From Sinotaia quadrata (taxonomy: Eukaryota > Mollusca > Gastropoda > Architaenioglossa > Viviparidae), in assembly GCA_028829895.1 (NCBI GenBank), contig CM054178.1:107658558-107722557 (forward strand): 64,000 bases of DNA. The letters run 5' to 3'. Each line of letters begins with the position of its first letter. Position 1 is the stretch's first letter. The notes under the pieces are model-generated. The model did no database searches, was not told the DNA's origin, and worked only from the letters and a program-made list of their open reading frames with translations. Made by a program: the position numbers and the translations under genes. Shown here in pieces: positions 37,228-50,391 of the stretch.

Positions 37228-37682
37228 TTACTTGAAGTCCTAGTAATTGTTCTAGGCAATGTTCATTTTTCTGATTGTATAATTCCCTAGTAATTGTTCT
37301 AGAGAATTAACACATGATTAATGTTCTTACTCTAAAGTTTAGTGTGATAAGCTTTTGAGAGATCTGTGAATCTCTAACATCTCGCCTTGAGTGTAATTTA
37401 ATTGTTATTCTATCTGTAAAATGATTTATTATTGTTTTCTTTTCTTTTAATAAATTGCTATTATTTTATTTATCCACTCTCGTTATTTCTAAAGAGGGGT
37501 AAATGTGTAGATGACGGTGGGGGACTCAGCCAATGACGTAATAACGTCGACAAAGACGGTCTAAAAACACATTTCTTAGGATAGGCCCGTCAACGAATTG
37601 GGAGGTAAATGTGAGGGCGAAGATAACGACTCTTAGACGGACAAGATAGTTCAGCTAGGTCCTGTTATCTTGGACAAGTAAC

Positions 37683-37897
37683 ACTATGTCTGATAGGGTG
37701 ATTGTGGCTGTCATTACTGGACTGTCATCATGTAACACTATACTTGTATGTGTAACTATGATGGTCATTGTGAAGCACTATGATGTTACTATGTCTGATA
37801 GGGTGATTGTGGCTGTCATTACTGGACTGTCATCATGTAACACTGTACTTGTATGTGTAACTATGATGGTCATTGTGAAGCACTATGATGTTACTAT
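37683..37897. repeat. 105-bp tandem duplication
   Basis: Two nearly identical copies start at 37683 and 37788 (ACTATGTCTGATAGGGTGAT). The period is a multiple of 3, so the plus strand is open as two copies of a 35-residue segment (MSDRVIVAVITGLSSCNT...). Confidence 0.93.
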
Positions 37898-37929
37898 GTT
37901 CATCTGTTTTGAGTGGAAAAGGGAGTAGG

Positions 37930-39174
<1,245 letters not shown>

Positions 39175-39180
39175 TTTATT
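39175..39180 (-). promoter_or_regulatory. Poly(A) signal candidate of CPLANE1
   Basis: AATAAA on the minus strand about 117 nt after the stop codon at 39297. A second AATAAA lies near 38040. Confidence 0.45.
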
Positions 39181-39296
39181 CATGATGATGACATAATCTT
39201 TTTGAAGAACAAACACACACACACACTTGTTGTATGTGTTATAAGTCAGGGTTTGTACTCTGTCACGTGCGTTTAAAAGGTAAGTTCAGTACTGAT

Positions 39297-40947
39297 TCAA
39301 ACGTCTTCTATCAACTTGTCAACAGCATCCCAGTCAATCACACTGAGCACACTGCCACTGCCCACCGACATCCCATCTGCAATTCTTTCTAGCTCGTTGA
39401 CATCAACTGATTCACGGTAGTCCTCACCAAGGTCCCCATAATTGTCACCAAGGTCGTAATCACCGCCACCCATGATTATGTCATAGTAATCTGATGCACC
39501 AGCTTCAGAAGGTGCAAACATCAAGTGATCTACTGACACTGATGCATCGGTGTTGTTGTCCACCTAAACAAAGGTTTGTAGCTAATGATAACTGACAAAT
39601 AAAAGAAAGAAGGTGCGAACATTAACATTATTTATGCACTTCTAGGTGCTGCTGTGTTATGTCCTTTAACTTATTAAAAAGTACATACCATTACAAAATC
39701 CATGAATTAACAACTGATTACAGGATCTTTGAAAATCTCATCTTCTAAGCATAAATGACAGATATAATTGAATTTGTTTGTGGTGGAGTAAATTTGCCTA
39801 TCCCTATTTAAACTTAATTGTTGTATAAACTGTTAAATGTCAAAATGACACGACCTTGGGCACTGCCTATGATGATATTTTTGTAAGTGCCAAGGGTTGG
39901 AGTAAACAACTCAGGTGGAGAATATAGTAGAGTTTGCTGAAGCAATCCAAACCAGTTCCAACTGGATGATTAGTTTTTCTGACTAATAGTCTTATTCCTG
40001 CTATTAACAATTTCATCCAATGGGGATAGACCGAAAGTTACTTTGTTGAAGAAGTCCTTTATTCTAATCACTTTGACATAACTCAAATCCGGTCATGAAG
40101 ATGATCTTTAAATAAAGAATGGACTTAAAAAATTTTCTAACATGTTTGCTACTGATCTATGATTTGAACAGGAGAATGCTTTATGTAACTGAACTGTTAT
40201 TTCTATGTTCACTAATTTGATTATGTTGTACATTATACTTGTGAATATTGATTGATGCTACATTTGCTGCATATGTATTGGGCTAACAAATACTGTTGCA
40301 AGATTTGTAATTTGAGAATGTGTGTAAAGAGAGAAAGGAGTTTAGAGATGAAATATGCCTGAAATTTAGCACTGCCTTAATCTGACTTTTGCAGAGAAGA
40401 GCATGCCATTTTTTTTTCTTTGATGCTTTGATCTGCTTCAGATCACAGTGACTACTCTACCGGTATCATGTTGGTGTGTGAATCCAACACTGTCATTGAA
40501 CTTATCAGTAAACATGTTGTTGTAATATAATTCCTGTGAATTCTGTTTGAGAGCCAATATGGCGAAAATTGAGGCTTTAGTTTGGTCTCAAGAATTCACA
40601 AGATTATTTGAACATTCCTCATGATCTGTTGAATAGTTCACATGAAGATTCTAAAACACTCCATGTGATGTGCTTTTGATAGTGCATGCTAAGTTCTGGA
40701 TGATTCTCCATGGTGTGTTTTATGAGTGCATCGAAGATTCTGGAACAGTTGTGTAATATACCTAGAAGGGTACGTTGGGCCATCATCTAAATAAGAAAGA
40801 CAGTGACTTGTTGCAAACAAATATATAACGTGATTGTGAACACGTGCTAGTGACAGCAGCCATCATTGAAAAGATTATGTACATTGACTTAATTATCTCT
40901 CTAAAACTCCACTCTCATTTCTGTGATGAATGATACCTATGAACTAG

Positions 40948-40984
<37 letters not shown>

Positions 40985-43900
40985 ATCATTTGAGTGCTGA
41001 TGTCTATGCTAGGATAAATTGAGCAATTGTCCAGCGTTAATCGAATATTGTTGTGAAGTGATGTAAATGTCAACACTCTTTTGATTATATTCATATTTGT
41101 ATATTTGTGGATTTAATAAATATACTGATCTTACACATAGTAATAACCATATGTTGGAGAGATAGTGGGTGGAAGGAGGATTGATTTAACTATAGATTAA
41201 AGATGGATTTATCTTCTCCTTTGGTAAGAAGTTTTCCACCAACAGAAATATTGTGTGACACTAGATGTTTATTTTAATGTTGTGGAAGAGAGAAAACGTT
41301 TACAGCACCCACATATCCACCATGTGAGAGAGATGAGTGCTGTCTTCTGGAGAATTATTAATACCATAAATTAATATTCTCATCATCACTTGTAATTAGT
41401 TATGGATGATTAATTAATAATAAATCATAACCAATAACTAAGGTGGCATTGTGTCACAACATTATTTTACAAATTTTAGAAAGGTTCATACACTGAAGTG
41501 AAAGATAGTTGATTAAAATTTACCATAAAGTACAACTATAAATAGTATCATTCAAGAGTAATCCCTTCCTATCATTCCTGTCTCAGATAATGAGCAAACA
41601 TTCTTATCACATTAAAACAAAATGTTTCCATATAATACTTTCCTCTTTTTTTATTGTTTTGATTAATAATTATTTTCCATTTGCCTTGTTCAAATTAAAA
41701 TCAATTACTTAAGGTGACAAGCTAAAAGCAATATAAATTTTTTTATGTTGGCTCTAGGTGCAAATTTTTAAAATGCTCACGCCATCCTCATAGATAAGCC
41801 TGCGAACATTCTCGTCCACACTCCAGTCACTTAGAACTGAAAGGGCCTCTTCACTGGCTACCCGATAAGGATCTCCATAGGGACGTGGACGTGATGAGCT
41901 CAGTGAAGAAGGTGGTCGAGCTAAGAAGAAAGACAATTTGCTAGGCTTGAGAAACAGTTTTCATACAAAAACCAATTGTGTCAAGAATGGGTGAACACTT
42001 AATATACTATATAAAAACAAATACTTGCAAGTAAAAAAAAAGAATGAAAGAAAGAAAGAAATCGGAAAGAAAGAAAAATACAGTATCAACAAAAAGAATT
42101 CCTTTTGTAATGAAAAATCAATTATTATGTTTATTTTTCAACTTGAAAAATGTTAAATCCTTTAAAAAATCAATAAAATGAGAACAGAAACTTGAATAAT
42201 ACAGTATATAAAAAAAATCCTTCTGTAAGAAAAAACAATTATTATATTTATACTTAGACTTGAAAAATTCTAAATCCTTTAAAAAATCTGTAAAATGAGA
42301 ACAGAAACTTGACCACATGAACTGCTTACAAGCCGAGCGGAATGTTTTCTTATACGGAGCACTCAGCTCTTGTAACTGTTGTGTGTATGTCTTAGGGGTG
42401 TGGGCAAGTGCTCGGGCTGGCATACGTGTCTTAGTAGCTGCCAGGGGTCGTGTTGGTTTGCCTAAAAAACAAAATTATTAAAATTGATATGAAATTAAAA
42501 TTTTTCTTTCCTTACTAAAAGTGTGATGAATTCTTTCTGGTACTATTAAACTATGAAAGTGATTTTAAGATGAATGCAAAAACAAATTAAAGAAACAGTG
42601 CAGCTAAATGTACCAGTTTGTTACAAAATATTGTAAAAAGTCATAACAAAACCATAACAAAATACTGACCTCTCCTCTTAGAAGCACTTGCTGCTGCTGC
42701 ATTAATTTTCTGTAGCTGTTCGACATATGTCACAGGTTTGTGATATGGACCAGTAGGATGTCGCTTGGATATGAAGGCAGAACGACGTGCTCGTGTTGAC
42801 ACTAAGACAAGCATACATTTGATTGGAAATGAACAAAGCTGTGAACACCTTTTACTTCACATTAATGTGACTTAGTACAATAGATGTTCATGCAATACTC
42901 TCTCTGCATTTCTCCATATCATTTTCCATTAACTTCATAAATCATAAAGAGAAAATTATAAATCAGTTATCTATTTTTAACTTGCTTTCTCACTATATTC
43001 ATTTGGACTCATGATGTTCATTCATGAAGATATGTTACCGGAGTCTGATACAGGGTACCTGGGAATAATATTTATTCATAAAAAGTTTTCAAGAAAAGTA
43101 AATTACCGGATTCTGATACGTGGTACCTGGGAATAACGTTCATTCATGAAATGTAAATTACCTTGAGTCTGATACAGGGTACCTGGGAATAATGTTCATT
43201 CATGAAAAGTAAATTACCTGAGTCTGATACATGGTACCTGGGAATAATGTTCATTCATGAAATGTAAATTACCTGAGTCTGGTAAATGATGCCTGGGAAT
43301 GTTTATTCATAATCATAAAGAGTAAATTACCTGAGTCTGTTACATACTGAAAGAGAATACTATTTATTTAAGAAAAGTAAATTACCCGAGTCTGGTACAT
43401 GTTGCCTGGGAATGATGGGTGATGCATAATGCATCTTGGGTTTCAGTTCTTGCAATCGTTCTGCATATGTCTTCACTTTTCTCAGACCTGGTGGCATTTG
43501 TAAAGGAGCATAAGCTTTTCTAGAACTCTCTTCTGTGTTGCTCCCTAAAACAAATTTAAATCACAATGAACAAACATTTTATATCAAGAAAAATTATAAA
43601 AGATTCAAGCCAAAAAGGTCTCTGTAAATAAATCGAAATATAAAAAATAGCATAGTACACCTGGGGATTACAACACAGACAGTGTGATTGAAGTTGTAAA
43701 AATAGAAATAAACTTGAGTAAAAAAATCAAATATTTGAATTAAATTGGACATAATGGTATGTAGTTAGATATGGCATAAATTTTGTTTTATGCAATGGAT
43801 AACATAAAAATATAACTACTATTAAGTATTAAAGTATATCAAATATGCTTTACTTAAATACTATTTCAATAAGGGAATGTTTACAAAACAAAAAAAAATA

Positions 43901-44613
43901 CAACTCATGAAAAATGCAAATTTATTATTAAATGACAAAAACTGTTGAATGTGTTGGTTATAATGGTTTATGCACAAGTGTACACAATGAATCGTGCTAT
44001 TAAACAATTGTTTTAATGTTTCTTTTGACATGCTGTGTATTGTATGCTGAATGTTACAATAATATAGGCATTCACCATGGGTTTCATTTCTTTCTAAATA
44101 CCCTGTATAATTATAAATACATGCTTAAAAACACACTAACACACAGACATCACATTCATACCCTGTATAATTATAAATACATGTTTAAAAACACACTAAC
44201 ACACAGACATCACATTCATACTCTGCAAACTCCTGACACATCCTGTTAGTTGTGCAGTTCTATTAATTCCAACAAGAAAACATTTTTTAAAAATCTTACT
44301 CTTTGATTCTAGTGGTTGAGTCTGACTAGCTTTCTTCACCTTGGCCAACTCATCCCTTTGGGCTGCTTTCTTGGCCAGAACTTGTTGTACATACTTCTCT
44401 GGTGGGGGTTGTGTCACAGCCTGCTGTCTTGTAATCTCTGGTCTTTGAAGTCTTACTAGATCCTTAAAAGATTTTGGCTTGTACACCTTTTCAGGCTTGG
44501 TGCTGCTTAATGCAGAGACAAAAGCAATATGTATTTTTTTTTTGTTATATAACACAATATGCTTTCTTCTTCCAAATGGTATATAACTGTGTTTTTAAAT
44601 ATATTCTAACTGC

Positions 44614-44662
<49 letters not shown>

Positions 44663-44950
44663 TATTAACAGCTATGGAGACAATTCAATTTGACATCTAT
44701 AACATAATTCTACTCACATTGCACCTTATTATTCTCAGTTTATTATCTAACCTAATTAGTACCCATAATAAAATTAAAAACTCTGCCTACATCAGTTGTC
44801 CGTTCTGCTTAGAGGTGGCGAGTTCACCACTGCCTTCGAAGTCTTGAACAGCATATAAATAATCTTGTAGGTCTGTGCTGGAATCAACAGCAAGCCTATC
44901 CTCCAGGTATTCAGAGCTGTCCGTGGGCTTGAGTTGGTTAATTTGAGAAC
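39297..44950 (-). CDS. CPLANE1: CPLANE1 block 3: C-terminal repeat exons and tail
   Basis: Exons: 44791-44950, 44300-44505, 43386-43544, 42670-42801, 42330-42461, 41781-41920 and 39297-39563. Three successive exons (159, 132 and 132 nt, all in the same phase) each carry one copy of a basic motif: KVKTYAERLQELKP, KPVTYVEQLQKINA and TPKTYTQQLQELSA. A looser version, YKPKSFKDLVRLQRPE, sits in the exon before. The next exon holds LSVLSDWSVDENVRRLIYED, and the last is acidic (DYYDIIMGGGDYDLGDNYGD) and ends VIDWDAVDKLIEDV. The acceptor of 44300-44505 is a NAGNAG pair (44505 or 44502). Gene end and direction are clear. Confidence 0.88.
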
Positions 44951-47786
44951 CTAACAATGTCATCATGATTAGATGCTATAGTTCATTAAAAGTAATAGGC
45001 TATGTAAATATAACAAATCTCAAAGCACTCGTAACATGAAAAATGCTAACAATGAGCAGTATTTCAACATATCTGTATTTTTTCAAAATGCAAATAATTT
45101 CTATCAAAGTAAGTTTAAAGTACTTATACACTAATCTGAATAATTCCGGTGTGGCTGCATAAATTTTTTGAACAAAATATTTTTTAAAAGTCAAATAAGT
45201 TATTCCTGAAGAATAACAGATATGTATACATTAGCAGGAAACTTCACCAGTCACAATGTCAAAGGTCGCCAAGGAAATCTTTAGTAAGAGATAATAAAAT
45301 GAAAGTACTGTTAGAATTATCTATAATTCTTTACTGAGTTACTGAAGGATCTCCACTAGTATAAATAATGAAGTAAAATCTGAAAACAGCAAGGAGGTAA
45401 AGAAGACCAACGATATCTATGCAAATCTGGTGTGTGTTCAGGGAAAAAAGAAATACTTTTGAGATTTCTAAGTTTTGCTTAAGTTTCGGATTTATGAGTA
45501 AGTATTTGAAATTGGCTGCACAATTGTACAATATATGCAAAACAGATTGGTTGCACAATGTGTGCAAAATAGATTGGCTGCACAATTGCACAATATGTGC
45601 AAAATAGATAGGCTGCATAATCTCTCAGTAAAATAAAATGCAAATGGCAGTATTTTGAGTGCAAGGATGGAGAATCTTGTTCAGATCACCTAAGTTCATG
45701 ACTGCTTTCCATTCCCTTGCTTTCCGTTCACCAGAAGACTTCTGTACAAAAAGAGTCTGGAACAGAAGCCTGTTTAAGTGTTATTCTTCATTACTTCTGA
45801 GCATTTAATGTGAGAAACAAGGACATCTGTGATAATACTTTGCTGGTCATTTGGTTGATAACCAATTTCCCAACCATAGAAGGATGGTAGTGAAAGAAAA
45901 CAAACATGAGTAAAAAAGTTATATTTATTGTTATTGCTTTCCATGATAACAAAAGGTTCTATATGAAACTCCCTTTTGAGTCTAAAGAGCCCTTGTCATG
46001 GGCAATAGGAGATCAGTGCCCCATCATCTTCCAAGTTAGTCCACTTGCCTCTCTTCCTCCCCCCGGTTTACATTTGCAGTCACTCCCCTAATACTGTTAC
46101 ATCTTACGGGACCTTTGGTTTGAGCTTTCCTGTAAGTGAGTGCTGGGTAAAGGAAAGTAATGCATGATAGAAATTTCTTTACCACCCCTGCTAGCATACC
46201 ACCCTGTACTGACTGAAAGCTTTCTTCTTCATCTACTGCAATATATTAATAGCTATCTACCCATGGCAGACTCTTGATTAACATATATACCAGTATACTT
46301 GACAAATGCAAAATAAAAGACTAATTATAATGTGAATTACAAAAGTGGACTGTATCTCACTCAGAGAGAAAAGTATCTTTCTGTGTGGTCCAAAGTTAAG
46401 TTTTGTTAAACTGCAATGTGAAGTGCGATTAAATAGGAGTTTTCACTTACCAGACTGAGTAACTTTCAAGATGCTTTTTGGTGGTGAAGTTATGGAGTAC
46501 GTGCTCTCCATCACATCCCTGGACCTGTCTTCAAAAGGTGATATGTCTGATTCCGAGCGTAAAGGTCTTCTCTCTCTGCCCCTCCCCCGAATTCTGGTCC
46601 TTCGCCTTCCCTCTCTGACCTGGGTTGGCTTGTAAGGTGCCCGCGAGGAGGTGTAGGATGGCTGAGAGCTGATATGGTAAAGAGAGGATCTGGCAGAAGA
46701 CCTTGAGTGTGAGCGAGATTTGGATCTTGGAGAAACAGACCTAGATCGAGATTTATCCTGAGTTACTGGGACAGTTTCAGTAATGGCACTGCCAATAAGA
46801 TATTCTGCCTCCAAGATTCGCTGATGCATGTATTCTTCACCTCGCATTTTCCTCATACGCTCTTTCTCTTGCATCAGGGCCTGCAAGCTGCGACTGCCTG
46901 CATGAATCTACAAATGCAGAACAAGGCAATCATGGAACAAAAATCCTTTTCAGAATCACTCATTTTAAATAAGGAGAAACATGACTGAATTTAATGTATT
47001 CATTTTCAAAAGATTTATTTTTGGTATGATAAAAATAGGCATGCAAAATACATATAACAAAATTAACTGGGGAAAAAAATCAACCTCTGAGGCAGACTTG
47101 AATGGACTGTGTTCACGCTCCTGCAAGGCAGAACGCTGCTTTTTATATTCGTTCTGTCGCTCTGCAAACTTTTCTGTCATCCACTGCCGGATGTCACGCC
47201 TCTCAGGTGAATGGCTATCACCTCTGGATTCTGAGGCTTTTACTGCATGTTTGAGTGCATCCATACTAGGTGAATGTAAAGGTGAAAACATACGCCTGTA
47301 ATCATACAATCAGAACTGAATACTAGTGCATTTGAAGCAGAGCATAAGAACTTAAAACATGCACACTATTACACAAACAAACACAAATACCAACAATTCA
47401 TGAAGATTACCATATCATGGTGAAATAAATACCAATATCAGGTAAAATAACAGACAGAAATGTGACTTTATCTGCTACCTGATGCAAATTTTGTTGTTGT
47501 TCTTGCTTGTTTGAGAACTCTTGGAAATAAGTCAGATACCTAAGGTCTGATGCTTAATACTTTGTACACCTTTTCAGGCTTGGTGCTCCTTAATGAGGAG
47601 AGAAATGCAATATGTTGTTTTGTTATACAATAAAATATTTAGGTTTTCCATTTGACTAATATTTTCTAAACATTCAAACCATTGTTGGTTAGTAAAGGTC
47701 TGAATTTCCTATTCAATGAACATGTTAAGTATTCAGAAAAAACTTATTTTACTTTAAAAAATAAAAATTTCTTCCTTCCTTGGGGA

Positions 47787-47839
<53 letters not shown>

Positions 47840-48097
47840 AGAGAAATAAATAACTGTTCAAACCTTTGCTGTGCTTTAGCGATCATTTTGTTTGCCTCAT
47901 CATGAGTAAGCCCAGTTGCCATCAAATCTATTCCCCCATCAGCCAACACTTCACCAATAATGTCACTTATGTCGGTCAAAGCACTTAGATCACTGAAAAG
48001 ACCACAACATTTCCTTCTGAGAGGATCAACCTCACATCAAAATGAAAAGCTGTGTGTGTTTGTTGTACTGTGCTCTGTGTGTCTGTGTTGTACTGTG

Positions 48098-48164
<67 letters not shown>

Positions 48165-50346
48165 GTGTGTGCATGGGCATTAAGTGTGCTATGGTGTGTG
48201 TGTGCACTTAGTGTGTTGTACTGTACTGTGCTCTGTGTGTGAGTGTGCACTGAGTGTGCTGTGTTATACTCTGCTATGTGTGTGGGTATGCAATGAGTGT
48301 TGTGCAGTACTGTGCTAGGTCTGTGTGAGCAATGAGCGTGCTGTACTGTGCTCTGTGTGCAGAGTATATTCAGCTGTACTGTGCTCTGTGTGTGAGCAAT
48401 GAGTGTGCTGTACTGTGCTTGTGTGTGGGTGTGCACTGAGTGTGCTGTGCTGTTCTGTGCTCTGTGTGTGGGTGTGCACTGTGTTGTGCTTACTGCACTC
48501 TGTGTGTGCTGTGTGTATGTTTGTGTATGTGTGTGTGTGTGTCTTTATGCATGTTTACATTAAGTGATTTGTGTGTGTGTATGTGTGGCAATGCCTGCAT
48601 AGTTGTGTTTGGGTATATACATGCATGTATATCTTTATTTGTAAGGTCTTTTATTTACCTGCGAGATGCTTCAGACTTCTTGGAGTAACTGGACAAGCCA
48701 GGTGATTTAGCAGACATTCTAGCGCTATGAGAGGGTGAACCAGCTGACATCTTGGGCGTCAAGGTATCTGTTGATGCATGCAGTGATGGCACTTGACCAG
48801 TGTCCTGTTACCAGCAGTATATAAAAAAAAGAATCCATTAAAAAAAAAAATACCAAATCACAACAAAAGTGAAATAAGAAAACATGGCACCCACTACATC
48901 CTGCGTAAATGGAAAATGCTAATACTAATGTGATGGGATTCATATCTAAATTTTTTAAATAAAAGCTAAACATTATAATCATTATATGCTAAATAGCATA
49001 CATTTCTCCACAGAGACAGAAGCAAATCAATTTGTCAAGTGGTGAACAAAATATAACAAACAAAAGTGAAGAGATATATAAACTGCAGCTTCAACAGAAT
49101 TAAAATATGAAAGGAAAACATAACAATAAGCAACATCCACTTATTAACATAAACCTTACATCTGTAGCTTGTATATATGAAAATGATAATCTCACATAAG
49201 GTATTAAAACCTTGCATGAAAAAGGATACTGTTCTCTTAATTTCTATATTTATAGTGCAATCAGACTTAAGCTTCATCTTACATTACTTTACAAATGTTT
49301 TATGCTGAGCAATTGTGTATTTAATGATAATCTAAAATTTAAAGGTTGCTTATAGTTTTAAATATAATATTAGATGATGATGATAATGATAATTATATTG
49401 ACAATGATGATGACTGTGATAATTATTCTTATTATAATAACCAGATGAACAAGATAAAATAGTGTCAATATGAGTACTTGCCTGTTGTTCACCCAGGTAA
49501 CGGGAGTGATTCATGCTTTGTAGAGTTTCCAGAAGCTAAAAGTAAAATACTATAAATAATGCATTTTCCTTGGGTATCTAGACTCTGAGAGTGCACAACT
49601 GAAACAACATTTTCCTTTTGACTTCAGGTAAAGAATTTTAGTTGTAAACTATAAATGATGATAATAAATATATCAAATAATTCTCCCCTTCTCTCTTTCT
49701 TTCTGAAAATTTCAAATATCAAGATTTATTTTGAAGTTTAATTCAGATGCAAATTGTGTCATAAATGAGTTAGGTATTACTGTTCTCATAAACTGCTTAA
49801 TTTCTTTACATCCTTATTATAATATCAATTCTAATATCCTATATCCAAATGTACTTATATAAGAAAACATTTTCACACCAAATGGATATCTTTTATTATT
49901 ATATTTTACACCTCTGATATGAATTATATACTGAATTTTGTGCAGAAAATAAACATGTTTATCAAAAAAGTGATTTCACTTAATCAATGAAATTATCTTC
50001 AACACTAGTGTCAATTTTATGTTTGTTTTGTAATATTATACCATAACAAAAAAAAGTATGTGAAAAGGTGGATTTAAAAGACAAAAGACAATTTGGCAGA
50101 CACACGTTAGTTTACCATTTTTGAGCTCTGAAACTCATTCTCAATATTGCGTGACATCTCATCTATTGCAGACATTTGATCATTCATTGTTCGCAGTCTT
50201 TGGATAAATGCAGTCTTAGATTCTTGGGTGCTTCCTCTAGGTAGCAGTGCCACAGACAATCTGTAAAGGAAAATAATATATATAAATGTGTTTGTGTGTT
50301 TGTGTGCATGTTTGTGTTTGTGTGAGTGCCTGTGTGTGAATGTGTT

Positions 50347-50391
<45 letters not shown>

